Shown here in pieces: positions 27,680 through 36,488 of a DNA stretch of 64,000 nucleotides. Position 1 is the stretch's first letter. Every line of letters starts with the position of its first letter. The stretch covers positions 62,001 through 126,000 of the forward strand of contig JADJXL010000004.1 of NCBI GenBank assembly GCA_016715885.1, in the 5' to 3' direction. Under the pieces are notes generated by a model, which did not search any database, was not told the origin of the DNA, and worked only from the letters and a program-made list of their open reading frames with translations. A program made the translations under genes and the position numbers. Source of the stretch: Polyangiaceae bacterium (GTDB taxonomy: Bacteria > Myxococcota_A > Polyangia > Polyangiales > Polyangiaceae).

Positions 27680-27865
27680 GCGTCATGATACATCGAAAAG
27701 AAGACGCTTGTACACAGCAAACACGCGATCTCGACGAATGCGCTGCGCTTGAATAGTTCGGCCCGGACGCGAAACCCTGGACAGGCAATGGTCGTGCCGG
27801 AGCGAGCGGCTGCGCGAGCTTATCGAGGGCTCGCCGTGGCGTCCCCATTGCATTGCGGTTCGCTC

Positions 27866-28375
27866 ATGCAGAAAACCGCACGCACAATCCATTCACAAAG
27901 GTTGATTCCGCTCGCGCTCGCGCTGGGACTTGCCGGCGGCATTGGCGGAACGCTGCTCTTACAGCCCAATACGACGGTCGCGCAGACGCGCGCACCAGCG
28001 CAGGCGCAGGCGCAAACGACCACGATGGTGCATTTGTCGAAATACGGGAGCGATTTTCACGCCGTACTGATGGCGCTCGAATCTGCGCGCTCGGTGCAAC
28101 AGGCTGGGGGGAATGTCACGCTTCTGCTCGACCTCGAGGGTGTGCGATTGGCGGACAAGCGAATTCCGAGCGACGTGGCGGGGCATCCGCACATTGCGAG
28201 CGTGCATCAGATCTACGATGAAGTCGTGAAAGGGGGCGGTCAGGTGCTCGTGTGTGCGCATTGCGCATCGGTGGCGGGCATCGACAAGGGGTCCCTGAAG
28301 TCAGGTGCGCGATTGAGTAGCGGCCAGGAATTCGGAAGGGCCATTCGGGAAGCGACCCAGATATTGGATTATTGA
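27866..28375 (+). CDS. Exported DsrE-like protein
   Basis: 169 residues from the ATG at 27866. A Sec-type signal (LIPLALALGLAGGIGGTLLL) is followed by an Ala/Gln-rich linker. The DsrE/F-like core includes DFHAVLMALESARSVQQAGG and ends with VLVCAHCASVAGI, whose Cys pair sits where DsrE-family proteins hold the sulfur-relay Cys. A periplasmic sulfur or redox carrier role is inferred. Confidence 0.75.
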   Translation: MQKTARTIHSQRLIPLALALGLAGGIGGTLLLQPNTTVAQTRAPAQAQAQTTTMVHLSKYGSDFHAVLMALESARSVQQAGGNVTLLLDLEGVRLADKRIPSDVAGHPHIASVHQIYDEVVKGGGQVLVCAHCASVAGIDKGSLKSGARLSSGQEFGRAIREATQILDY

Positions 28376-28391
28376 AGGGCGAGCGAGCGCC

Positions 28392-29123
28392 CTACGTCGA
28401 GGGCTTGCTCCAGCGCACGGCGAGCTGATCCATTTCGCATCCCAATCCGTGTTCTCGGAGCGCACCGACGAGCAATCCGGCGGCACGCGCATCGAAGACG
28501 GGTAGCCCCGCAACCTCGGACCACACAGCCGTGCCGTGCAGCGGAATCGACGTGAGCAATATCTCCGAGCAATTGCGAAAATCGACCACACATTTCGCAA
28601 GCGACGCGAATGGATGGGTCAAGCCATCCGTGCAGATAGCGCTCAGTTGATTAACGAGCACTTTGGCCAGCATCGCGCGGTGTTCTTCCGGCAAGTCGTC
28701 GGGATATTCCACGGCAAACTCGTTGACCAAGCGTAATGGTTCGGTCCCTTCGCGCACATAAAGGTTGAAGCCGACCACGATGGCCCAACCGAGATCGAAC
28801 GTCAGCCACGCGAGCTGGGCATGTCGCAGTTTGGGGTCGAGTGCATCGTTCGGGTTCGACACCAAGAGCGCGCGCGTCGCATCGATGCACATCGACGCGA
28901 ATTGCTCGTAGTCCGCGCGTTCGGCTTTGCGCGGAGGCGGCGGCCAATACTTCCAGGTATCCATTTTCGGCATCGGGGCGTAACCTCGGATGCCGCGCAG
29001 TTGCAGCAGCCGCAGGCCTCGGCTGTAATCGAACCTATCGACCACGAGCGGCGGATAGCCCTGTTCGGTGAAGCGCCAGTGCAGGATGTCGCAAGCATCA
29101 TAGTGGACGTGACCATTCGGCAT
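28392..29123 (-). CDS. Conserved-looking protein of unknown function
   Basis: 243 residues, no signal or TM. Features are an N-terminal MPNGHVHYDACDILHWRF (His-rich), a mid region PPPPRKAERADYEQ and otherwise mixed alpha/beta. I do not recognise the family. The codon pattern is normal for the window, so it is likely a real gene. It ends 16 nt from the convergent DsrE-like gene. Confidence 0.7.
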   Translation of the reverse strand: MPNGHVHYDACDILHWRFTEQGYPPLVVDRFDYSRGLRLLQLRGIRGYAPMPKMDTWKYWPPPPRKAERADYEQFASMCIDATRALLVSNPNDALDPKLRHAQLAWLTFDLGWAIVVGFNLYVREGTEPLRLVNEFAVEYPDDLPEEHRAMLAKVLVNQLSAICTDGLTHPFASLAKCVVDFRNCSEILLTSIPLHGTAVWSEVAGLPVFDARAAGLLVGALREHGLGCEMDQLAVRWSKPST

Positions 29124-29183
29124 GCTCGCGTCATAACACGATTCGGCGTGCGGCTGTGTTGTCTTGGCGCCGCGCGATACGAC

Positions 29184-29709
29184 CTAGTGAGCTGCGTTCG
29201 AAGGCGCGTGCGGCGTTTTCGTGGCCGCAGTCCAGGCCTCGTCGTCCACGACCTTTTGCTTGAACGCGGCGTGGCAACCCGTACAGGTGGCCAGCGTTTT
29301 CCCAAGCGCCGAGAGCACGGCGTCCTTGTCCCCTTTTCGTGCCGCTTCCGCAATGGTGTCCGCCGTGCGGTGAAAATGGAGCGCCTGGTCGGTGATCCCG
29401 GGGCGCCGGCCCCCATGTGCGAACACATCTTGCCCATCTGTTCCGAATAACCGATTCGCGACGCCGCGCGCTCGATGCTCCCGTAATCGTTCGCCGCCAT
29501 GGCGACGATGATCTCCTGCACGGCAACCAGATGATCCCGCATGTTTTGCTTTTGATGGTTGGCCTCTGGGCACAGGGTGGCGTGCGCTGTTCGTGCGCGG
29601 GCCGTCGCGGGCTGGCTTGGCTGCGGGCCCCGCGGGCGAGCGGGCCCGCCGGCGCGCCGCCCGCCGGCGGCGGCCGCCCGCGGGCCGGCGCGCGGACACT
29701 ATGTTTCAT
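29184..29709 (-). pseudogene. Cytochrome c' family gene, frame-broken
   Basis: The heme site CTGCHAAFKQKV lies at the C-terminus in one frame, preceded by ALHFHRTADTIAEAA. The N-terminal helix (NMRDHLVAVQEIIVAMA, then SEQMGKMCSHMGAGAPG) is in another frame. The two join at a one-base loss in the GC run near 29397-29404. The likely start is ATG 29709, overlapping the upstream MarR-like stop by ATGA. The signal-peptide region (about 29590-29700) is an extreme GC low-complexity stretch that gives no plausible signal in any frame. Either a decayed gene or local sequence error. Cytochrome c' proteins bind NO in the periplasm. Confidence 0.7.
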
Positions 29710-29945
29710 CTATCGTTCCTTGTCGTTCGCACGGCTTCGTTCAGGGCCGCCATCGAATCGATCACCAATCTTTGCTTGTCTGCAGGAAGTGCGGACAGCA
29801 GCCGATCGAACTGCGCTCGACTCGCCGCCTCGATGCTCCGGGCAAGGCGGAGCCCCGGTTCGGTCAATCGCAGCCGCCACGCGCGCCTGTCCTTTGGGCT
29901 CCGGACCCGGCCGCTGTGGCTGGCTGGGCGGTGTGGGCGGGGGCT
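29706..29945 (-). pseudogene. MarR-family regulator, C-terminal part only
   Basis: The C-terminal 65 residues look like a MarR wing and dimer helix: PKDRRAWRLRLTEPGLRLA followed by a long amphipathic helix ending at 29706. The upstream part of the frame is Pro/Gln-rich and shows no winged-helix recognition helix in any frame. So the gene is truncated or the sequence upstream (29950-30130) is damaged. The stop overlaps the cytochrome c' start, implying an original marR-cytochrome c' operon. Confidence 0.5.
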
Positions 29946-30001
29946 GGCTGCCCGGCTTGTTTCTGGACCTCGTGCTTCTGGCCTGAACCTCCCCTGTCGT
30001 G

Positions 30002-30395
30002 CGTCATTGTTCTGCCTCATCGCTCTTCGTTTTGCATTCGCGTCCCGTGGCTGCGCGGGCTTCGCGAAGCGGAAAAGCGAGCTCCGGGAGGCGGGCGCTC
30101 TGGACGGCTCGTTGCCGTGCTGCTGGCGCAAACGCTCGAGGGGGGGGGGGCGGCGGGCGTAGAGGCGGACTTTGCAGTGCGGTATGGGCCGCGCGTGAAT
30201 GCAGTGCCGCAGGGCAATCCCATCGCGGGTGTGTCGCTTGCGCTCGCCGTGCTTTCACTCTTCGCGGCAGGAGGCTTGTTCTTCGTGGTACGTCGCTGGC
30301 GGCGCGCAGGGCAAACTCACGCGCCACAGCTGCCCAGCACGACGACGCGTGACGCTTACGACGAGCGAATCGACGACGAACTGCGCGCCATGTAA
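30002..30395 (+). pseudogene. CcmH-like cytochrome c maturation remnant
   Basis: The C-terminal 75 residues read EADFAVRYGPRVNAVP, a TM helix (IAGVSLALAVLSLFAAGG), a basic stop-transfer and a final DERIDDELRAM. This is the CcmH/NrfF tail pattern. Upstream, RVPWLRGLREAE occupies the place of the CcmH active site (LRCxxCxGLSxAE) but both Cys are absent, and an 11-G homopolymer at about 30140-30150 interrupts the segment. No start or export signal is in frame. Decayed copy or sequence error. Confidence 0.4.
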
Positions 30396-30525
30396 TCGAG
30401 ATAATTTCCAATGAAGACCAGGCTGATGCCGATTGCGCCTAGCTCGAATCCAGACGCGGTGAAAACATGTGTTGCTGGGGCACGACGTCTGTTGTATCGG
30501 TTTTCGATATCGAAGGTCGTGTTCC

Positions 30526-31149
30526 ATGTTGACAAACCACGAGACTGCATCGACAGGCCGCGAAAAAAGGCCGCTTCGGACACTCCTTCCGGCCGCAGGG
30601 ATTCGTTTGGTCGTGCTCTTTGCTGTGCTGAGCCTTGGCGCGTGTTCGCGCGAGTCGTCAACGGCTGCGACGAACGCGGGATCGCCCTCTGCGCCCGCAA
30701 CGAGCAGCGCGGCACAAGGAGGAGCGGCGTGGCTCGGCACGGGAACGACCGACGAACGCTTCGCACGCGTCGCGAAGCATCTTCGCGGTTTCGACGTCGC
30801 CATGGCGGAAACGGGGTACCGCTACGGCGAGCTCTATTGGGCGGGGCAGGATGAGAACTGGGATTACGCGAAGTACCAAGCGGAAAAGATCCGGACCACC
30901 GTGCGTAACGGGGTCGAGCGGCGTCCCAAACGAGCGCAATCGGCACAGATGCTCGATGGAGCGATGCGGGGCATCGAAGAGGCCATCACCGCAAAGGATC
31001 CCGCGCTCTTTGCGGAGCGCTTCGATGCGCTCACGACCACGTGCAATGCATGCCACCACGCTGAGCAAGTTGCGTTCGTGCACATCAGGCGCCCCACGAT
31101 GCGATTGTCCCCAGTGGGCCCTCTACCGGCGGACGCAGGTGCACCGTGA
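30526..31149 (+). CDS. Cytochrome c lipoprotein with one CxxCH site
   Basis: 207 residues from the ATG at 30526. A long N-region leads to a hydrophobic stretch with lipobox (FAVLSLGAC, Cys about 38). The C-terminal heme site is CNACHHAEQV. The helical context (RFDALTTTCNACH) resembles cytochrome c'-like or single-heme helical proteins. The last 20 codons (RRPTMRLSPVGPL...) are made by a repeat also found at 34155-34219. The stop overlaps the chrA start (GTGA). Confidence 0.75.
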   Translation: MLTNHETASTGREKRPLRTLLPAAGIRLVVLFAVLSLGACSRESSTAATNAGSPSAPATSSAAQGGAAWLGTGTTDERFARVAKHLRGFDVAMAETGYRYGELYWAGQDENWDYAKYQAEKIRTTVRNGVERRPKRAQSAQMLDGAMRGIEEAITAKDPALFAERFDALTTTCNACHHAEQVAFVHIRRPTMRLSPVGPLPADAGAP

Positions 31150-31150
31150 T
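31093..31150. repeat. Direct repeat, copy 1 (CCCACGATGCGATTGTCCCC...)
   Basis: About 55 nt shared with 34155-34219. Common blocks are CCCCACGATGCGATTGTCCCC, a GGCGG block and GCAGGTGCA. Here it encodes the C-terminal residues of the cytochrome lipoprotein. Confidence 0.65.
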
Positions 31151-32342
31151 CGAGCGCACAGGCGCCGAGTCACAGCAGAGCACGCCGACTTCGCTGCGTG
31201 AGCTTGCGGCGCTGTTTTTCCGGCTCGGCGCGACGGCATTCGGGGGCCCGGCTGCCCACATCGCCATGATGCAGGATGAAGTGGTGCGGCGGCGAAAATG
31301 GCTTTCGGACGAGCGGTTCCTCGACATGCTCGGCGCAACGAACCTCATTCCAGGCCCCAATTCGACCGAAATGGCCATTCATATCGGATACGAACGAGCG
31401 GGATGGCGGGGCCTTCTGGTTGCAGGTGCGAGCTTCATCGTTCCAGCAACCTTGATCACGGCCCTCTTTGGCTGGGCGTATGTACGATTCGGAGCCTTGC
31501 CGGATGTCGCGTGGCTCCTTTATGGCGTAAAGCCGGTCATTCTCGCAGTGGTCGTGCAGGCAATCTGGGGGCTTGCTCCCAAGGCTGCGCGGACGACGAG
31601 CTTGCGAATTCTTGCTGTGCTCTCGATCATCGCGGCGTGGATGGGCATCCATGAGCTGGCGGTGCTTTTCGGCGCGGGAGCCGTCACGATACTCGGCCAC
31701 TTCTTCCGGCGCGATTCGAAGAACGGTACGTCGACGTCCAGCGCGCTCGTTTTGTCTTTGGCGCCCATTGCGACTACGACGGCCGCGACGTCGTTTTCGC
31801 TAAACTCCTTATTTTGGGTATTTTTCAAAGCAGGGGCGTTGTTATTCGGAAGCGGCTACGTGCTGCTTGCGTTCCTTCGCGCGGATATCGTCGAGCGATT
31901 CGGTTGGCTCACCGAGGCGCAGCTCGTGGACGCCATTGCAGTCGGTCAAGTAACGCCTGGCCCTGTATTCACGACGGCGACGTTCATTGGTTATGTGCTC
32001 GCGGGGCCTGTCGGAGCGTCTGTCGCGACATCGGCCATTTTCCTGCCCGCATTCGTATTCGTTGCATTGAGTGGCCCGCTCGTGCCACGCCTGCGCAAAT
32101 CAGCGACTGCGGCAGCTTTTCTCGATGGCGTGAACGTCGCGTCTCTCGCGCTCATGGCGGTCGTGACGGCGCAGCTCGGCCGAGCCGCCATGGTGGATGT
32201 GGTGACCGTCGTACTCGGGCTCACAAGCGCCGTCGTGCTCGTGCGCTGGAAGCCCAATTCGACATGGTTGGTGCTGGGTGGGGCTGCTTTGGGGTGGATT
32301 GCGCACGCGGTCGGGATCGTAGGCATTTGGGGCGGCCAGTGA
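31146..32342 (+). CDS. chrA: Chromate transporter ChrA (two-domain)
   Basis: 398 residues from GTG 31146, overlapping the previous stop. It consists of two homologous CHR domains: the first with FGGPAAHIAMM and NLIPGPNSTEMA, the second with the matching LFGSGYVLLAFL and VGQVTPGPVFTTATFIG. This is the standard long-chain ChrA arrangement of about ten TM helices, an inner membrane anion (chromate/sulfate) exporter. No chrB is nearby. Confidence 0.93.
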   Translation: MIERTGAESQQSTPTSLRELAALFFRLGATAFGGPAAHIAMMQDEVVRRRKWLSDERFLDMLGATNLIPGPNSTEMAIHIGYERAGWRGLLVAGASFIVPATLITALFGWAYVRFGALPDVAWLLYGVKPVILAVVVQAIWGLAPKAARTTSLRILAVLSIIAAWMGIHELAVLFGAGAVTILGHFFRRDSKNGTSTSSALVLSLAPIATTTAATSFSLNSLFWVFFKAGALLFGSGYVLLAFLRADIVERFGWLTEAQLVDAIAVGQVTPGPVFTTATFIGYVLAGPVGASVATSAIFLPAFVFVALSGPLVPRLRKSATAAAFLDGVNVASLALMAVVTAQLGRAAMVDVVTVVLGLTSAVVLVRWKPNSTWLVLGGAALGWIAHAVGIVGIWGGQ

Positions 32343-32419
32343 GCTGCGGCGTGGACCCCTCGCTCCTTGAGTGGCTCAATTCATCCAGACTCGTGGGCCG
32401 CCGCATGGGGACCGAGCCG

Positions 32420-33164
32420 AGGTACGCCATGCCGTCGTTCAGGTTGTTCACCAGCCCCGCCTGGCTGATGCTCGAAAGATTCTTGTCGAAGAGGGAAGTA
32501 CGCCCAAAATTTCACGCTGCGTCGGCATACCTTCCGGATCAAGCTCGCCATGCAGGTTCGATTCGGCAGCAACGTGATGTTTCGTCTCGCGTACGACGAG
32601 CACCGAGAGCAATAGACCGAGCGCGACGTAACCGACGCCGAGATAAAACGGTTCGGGGCGCAATCCGTAATGCGCCGCCACGAAGCCCGTCGCGAGTGCA
32701 CTTGCAGCAACGGCGAAATAGCCGGCGAACTCGTTCAGCCCCATCGCGAGCCCGCGTTTCTGGGGCCCCGCGAGGTCGATCTTCATGATGACCGTCGTCG
32801 ACCACGTGAGCCCCTGGCTGATGCCCAGGAGCGCATTTGCGAAGAGCACCCAGGTCCAACTCGGCGCCCACATCAGGAGGAACGGCACGGGGGTCGCCAC
32901 GAGCCAGCCCCCGACCAGGATGTGTTTGCGTCCAAAACGATCCGACAGGCGCCCAGCAAGATAATTCGTCAATGCTTTGGTTACGCCAAACACGACGATG
33001 AACGAGAGCACGGCCGACTTCGCCGCGAGGTGGAACTCCTGCTCGGCGATCGATGGCAGAATCGTACGCTCGAGGCCCACCATTGCTCCGACAAACGCGT
33101 TTACGACGACGAGCAACGAGAATTGCCCGAGGTTTTCGCGCAAGCCCAGGCGAACGTGATTCAT
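32420..33164 (-). pseudogene. MFS transporter, N-terminal half only
   Basis: The intact frame (33164 to 32448) gives six TM helices with the MFS loop 2-3 motif GRLSDRFGRKH. A frameshift near 32500 follows: in the shifted frame the sequence continues as FDKNLSSISQAGLVNNLND, the normal start of the second MFS half. Homology stops at about 32420, and the remaining six helices are absent. A broken, C-terminally deleted gene that ends about 80 nt from chrA. It is third in the ArsR-rhodanese operon. Confidence 0.75.
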
Positions 33165-33373
33165 TGACGAGTTTCCTTGCGTCCCTGATTGATGCGGAGG
33201 ATTTGCTCCATGGCCGCGGGCTTGGGCGGAACGTCGGAGACAGCCTCGATGAACTCCTCACGTGACATCGAAAGGAGCGGATTCCACCGCCTCTCGGAGG
33301 CAATCGTGCTCGAGTAGCCAACGAGGTACGCGGGGCAGCCAGTTTCGAAGTCATCGTAGGGCTTGAAAATCAT
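33161..33373 (-). pseudogene. Internally deleted MBL-fold hydrolase (persulfide dioxygenase-like)
   Basis: The 70-residue frame begins with MIFKPYDDFETGCPAYLVG, the usual N-terminus of MBL-fold proteins found behind ArsR-rhodanese genes. It ends with LSMSREEFIEAV and PPKPAAMEQILRINQG, their usual C-terminus. The whole metal-binding core (HxHxDH etc., about 170 residues) is missing and the junction is in frame. The start overlaps the upstream stop (33370-33373) and its own stop overlaps the MFS start. A non-catalytic remnant or a short derived protein. Confidence 0.65.
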
Positions 33374-34062
33374 TGGCGTGCTCCTTCGCTCTCGACGCGC
33401 CAGCCTCGAGCGCGCCAGTCGACGACGCCGTGCTCCATCCGGTGAGCGACAAAGCCTTTCTTGCGAAGCAAATCGACGGCTTCGACCGCCATCACGCAGT
33501 ACGGGCCGCGGCAGTACGCGACGATCTCGCCGTCCTTCGGCAGTTCGTGGAGTCGGGCTTCGATCTCGCCGACGGGGATGGAAAGTGCGCCTGGAATGTG
33601 TCCGGCGCGGTACTCCTCGGGCGGGCGCACGTCGAGCACGGTGACCTCTCCGGCCCTCACGCGCCGGAGCAATTCTTCACCGCCGACCGCCTCCATCGCG
33701 CCGCGCTGCTCGAAGTACTCCTGGGTGACTCGATCGACTTCGGCAAGGCGCGCCTCGGCGAGCCCGCGCAGTGCAAGGAAGAATCGGCAGACATCCTCGT
33801 CTGCGACACGGTACTCGACGTAGAGTCCTTTTTTGTCGGCATCGACGAGCCGAGCAGCCCGGAGCACCTGCAGATGCTGCGAGGCGTTCGCGACAGAGAT
33901 GGCGGCTTGCTCGGCAAGCGCTTCGACGGTGCGTGGGCCCTGGCAGAGCAGGTCCAGAAGCTCGAGCCGCTTCGGTGCAGAGACGGCTTTTCCGACCCGC
34001 GCGAACTGCTCGTAGATGGTGTCCTTGAAGCGCCGATGGGGCGTGGTCATGCGCTCAAGCAT
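33370..34062 (-). CDS. ArsR-type regulator fused to a rhodanese domain
   Basis: 230 residues. The N-terminal winged helix (VGKAVSAPKRLELLDLLC; recognition helix ISVANASQHLQVLRAA) is followed by a rhodanese domain (VTVLDVRPPEEYRAGHIPGAL) with the persulfide loop CRGPYC; the first Cys is the likely sulfur acceptor. Such fusions repress sulfide-oxidation operons and respond to persulfide. The downstream MBL and MFS genes, the normal targets, are decayed, so this may be an orphaned regulator. An alternative start is at 34050. Confidence 0.9.
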   Translation of the reverse strand: MLERMTTPHRRFKDTIYEQFARVGKAVSAPKRLELLDLLCQGPRTVEALAEQAAISVANASQHLQVLRAARLVDADKKGLYVEYRVADEDVCRFFLALRGLAEARLAEVDRVTQEYFEQRGAMEAVGGEELLRRVRAGEVTVLDVRPPEEYRAGHIPGALSIPVGEIEARLHELPKDGEIVAYCRGPYCVMAVEAVDLLRKKGFVAHRMEHGVVDWRARGWRVESEGARQ

Positions 34063-34154
34063 TCAACTGATTGATTGAATGGTCAAGGGTCGACGTGCAT
34101 GACGCAAACGAGCTGGGCACCATCGCGGTCATTGAGCGATCGGTGGGTATCCGC

Positions 34155-34219
34155 TGCCCCACGATGCGATGCGATTGTCCCCGGTAGGTCCCATGCTGGC
34201 GGGAGCAGGTGCAGCGCGC
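34155..34219. repeat. Direct repeat, copy 2
   Basis: Matches 31093-31150, with a duplicated GATGC (GATGCGATGCGATTG). Here it lies in intergenic DNA upstream of 34325-34750. The two copies bracket the chrA / ArsR segment in the same orientation. Confidence 0.65.
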
Positions 34220-34324
34220 CGCTGCACCCACTGCAAACGCGACCGTGCGTCGAAAAGTTGCGCTTGCAGTCGATGCGGACGCGAGTTGCGCACAAGCGTC
34301 GTGCTACGCTCGCCCGAAGACACG

Positions 34325-34750
34325 ATGCGAAGCTGGCAGGCAGTGGGACAGCAGAAGTTCCTCGTCGAGGATGACGTCGTCCACTGGGAAGTTTGTGGCA
34401 ACATATCGGCCCGCGAGCTCACGACCATTTTCGAAGAGGGCGTCCACATTCAGAATGCCCGCGGCTATGCGTTATTTTGCATCAACATTTCCGGCGACTG
34501 GTCGTTTCCATTGGAAGCACGACGGGCGCTGGCGCAGTTTCACCGCACCCACACGGCCGTTGGCGCAACGGCCATCGTGGGCATCAGCGCGAATAAGGCG
34601 CTGTTCATCGACCTCGTGCTGCGCGGCATAGCCAAGGTGAGCGGCCATCGCCCGAATACGCGCTTTTTCGGCGCAATGCAGGAAGCGGCTGTATGGCTCG
34701 ACGATGCGCGCGTCCAGTTGCACGAGCGTCTGCGTACACAGAAACAATGA
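34325..34750 (+). CDS. Small STAS/SpoIIAA-like protein of unknown function
   Basis: 141 residues from the ATG at 34325. The alternation HWEVCGNISARELTTIFEEG, CINISGDW, ALAQFHRTH and TAIVGIS with alpha helices resembles the small SpoIIAA-like / STAS-fold group used in myxobacteria. No conserved phospho-Ser is evident. Cytoplasmic. I am not certain of the family. Confidence 0.65.
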   Translation: MRSWQAVGQQKFLVEDDVVHWEVCGNISARELTTIFEEGVHIQNARGYALFCINISGDWSFPLEARRALAQFHRTHTAVGATAIVGISANKALFIDLVLRGIAKVSGHRPNTRFFGAMQEAAVWLDDARVQLHERLRTQKQ

Positions 34751-35133
34751 ACGCAACGAGCCAGATGCAATGAATTTCCGCGTTATGAAGCGTTCACATT
34801 TGTGACTCTTGGACTGGTGATGTTGCGCACCTAACGATCGCCGAGACAATCGCCTTGGTTTTCGCGATTCGTACGACGAGCCGTCGTGCCGCGGGCGGGT
34901 CGAGCATCGGCCCTGCAAGCAATGGTAGACCATTCGGTGGAAACGTGCAGGCGCATGCCGGCGACTGAATTGGTTGATGTAAGGACCAACACATCACCTG
35001 GCGGCCGCCATGGCGGGGGGTGGCGGCGGGGCGATTCCGCCAACGTCGGATGGTCATAACATATTGGAATCATTGAGTTCCAGTCATGGCACGGAACTCG
35101 CTACGTGCAAACCAGACCAAACTGGAGCGACAC
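34751..35133. other. Non-coding flank of the RAYT gene with one REP-like palindrome
   Basis: 383 nt without a credible gene. It holds the perfect 12-bp palindrome TGGCGGCCGCCA at 34999-35010 followed by a G-rich tail (GGCGGGGGGTGGCGG). The identical palindrome recurs twice downstream of the transposase gene. Confidence 0.6.
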
Positions 35134-36033
35134 ATGTCATACGCTCGAAAGATTCTTCCCGGTAAGACCTATTTGGTGACACGACGTACCATATGTCGAT
35201 ATTTTTTACTTCGTCCTGATGATGAAATGAAGGAGCTCGTTGAGTATTCATTGGCGGTGGCAGCGCGTGTTTACGGTGTGAAGGTGCATGCATTTTGCGC
35301 AATGTCGACGCACATTCACCTCGTGGTGACGGATCCGCACGGAGTGCTTCCGCTTTTCCTGGCCTACTTCCATCGATTCGTCGCAATGGGAACGAAGACC
35401 CTCCGCCGCTGGGAGGGTTCGATGTGGGATTCGGAGCAACCGAGTGTCGTGGAATTGTTGACGCGAAAATCGATTGTCGAGAAAATCGCGTATGTGCTGG
35501 CAAACCCTGTTGCGGCGGGGGCGGTACTCGAGCCGGAGGAATGGCCAGGCGCGAAAACGCGGGCTATTGATATTGGTCAGACGGTGCTGAAAACGACGCG
35601 TCCGAAGGTGTATTTCGATGCGACAAAATGGCGAGATGTGGTGGATTTGCCAATCACGTTGCCGCCTACGATTGCAGAAGCGGAGGCTCGAGCATTTCGT
35701 GATGATGTTGCGACGGCATTGGCGCACGAAGTGGCGGAGGCTCGGAAAACCATTGCGCCGGAAAACGTTCTGGGGGCAAAACGAGCGGCAACGATTTCGA
35801 CGGAAACACGGTCGAAGACGCCGGAACCGACGCGCAAGCTGAATCCGACATTCGCAGCGGGTCGAGGTTGCGGTGCCATTGCGGCTGCCGCTCGGCGTGC
35901 GGTGACCGCGTTTCGGGCGGCGTATCGTGAGGCGCTCGAGCAGTGGAGTATGGGCAACCGTGATGTGGCGTTTCCTGCAGGAACGTGGTGGATGCGCGTG
36001 TTCCACGCGGTAAACATCGGCGGCAGCATTTGA
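35134..36033 (+). CDS. REP-associated tyrosine transposase (RAYT, Y1/HUH family)
   Basis: 299 residues from the ATG at 35134 with GGAG 7 nt upstream; an ATG at 35086 is also in frame. The HUH motif H60-I-H62-LVV is preceded by FCAMST, and the candidate catalytic Tyr120 is in IAYVLANPVAAGAV, both characteristic of IS200/IS605-derived RAYTs. RAYTs are single-copy domesticated transposases that mobilise or maintain REP palindromes. The C-terminal 150 residues are longer than the classic RAYT. Matching palindromes flank the gene (34999, 36368, 36408). Confidence 0.87.
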   Translation: MSYARKILPGKTYLVTRRTICRYFLLRPDDEMKELVEYSLAVAARVYGVKVHAFCAMSTHIHLVVTDPHGVLPLFLAYFHRFVAMGTKTLRRWEGSMWDSEQPSVVELLTRKSIVEKIAYVLANPVAAGAVLEPEEWPGAKTRAIDIGQTVLKTTRPKVYFDATKWRDVVDLPITLPPTIAEAEARAFRDDVATALAHEVAEARKTIAPENVLGAKRAATISTETRSKTPEPTRKLNPTFAAGRGCGAIAAAARRAVTAFRAAYREALEQWSMGNRDVAFPAGTWWMRVFHAVNIGGSI

Positions 36034-36488
36034 TCGGCCAGCATAGAATGTCATTGCGTGACGGGCTGAATGAATCGGCATTCTGCCAATGCAGACGTGT
36101 GTCCCGCGGCGGGAATATTTCAAGAAAACGTAAACAATTGTACATCACGAGCGCGGCATGCGTGATGCGGGCGTGCTGATGCGACGCATTGTGTGATTTC
36201 GCATTCGATTTTGGTGTGCCAGAGCGGAGTCGGCACCGGACGCGTGAGCACCGGACGCGTGGCGTGCACCACGTCGAAAGTGGTGCGGGGACCGGCAGCA
36301 CGTTGCGTGCCGAGTGAAAGTGGCTGCTTTTACCGGGGGACTTGCGAGATGAGTGGGGATGCTTGCCTGGCGGCCGCCAAGGTGGGTGGGAGCTTCTCTC
36401 TCTTGCCTGGCGGCCGCCAAGGTGGGTGGGAGCTTCTCTTCTCTCGCTCATTGTACCCTCCGCCTGTCACGTGTATCCTGGATCCACC
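36034..36488. other. Non-coding region behind RAYT
   Basis: 455 nt. It contains a short direct repeat of GCACCGGACGCGTG (36234-36260) and the two 40-bp REP units listed separately. Nothing else recognised. Confidence 0.5.
36362..36441. repeat. Two tandem 40-bp REP-like units
   Basis: Each unit starts CTTGCCTGGCGGCCGCCAAG and continues GTGGGTGGGAGCTTCTC. Copies lie at 36362-36401 and 36402-36441 and are nearly identical. The core palindrome TGGCGGCCGCCA is at 36368-36379 and 36408-36419, the same core as at 34999-35010 on the other side of the transposase. Confidence 0.85.
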
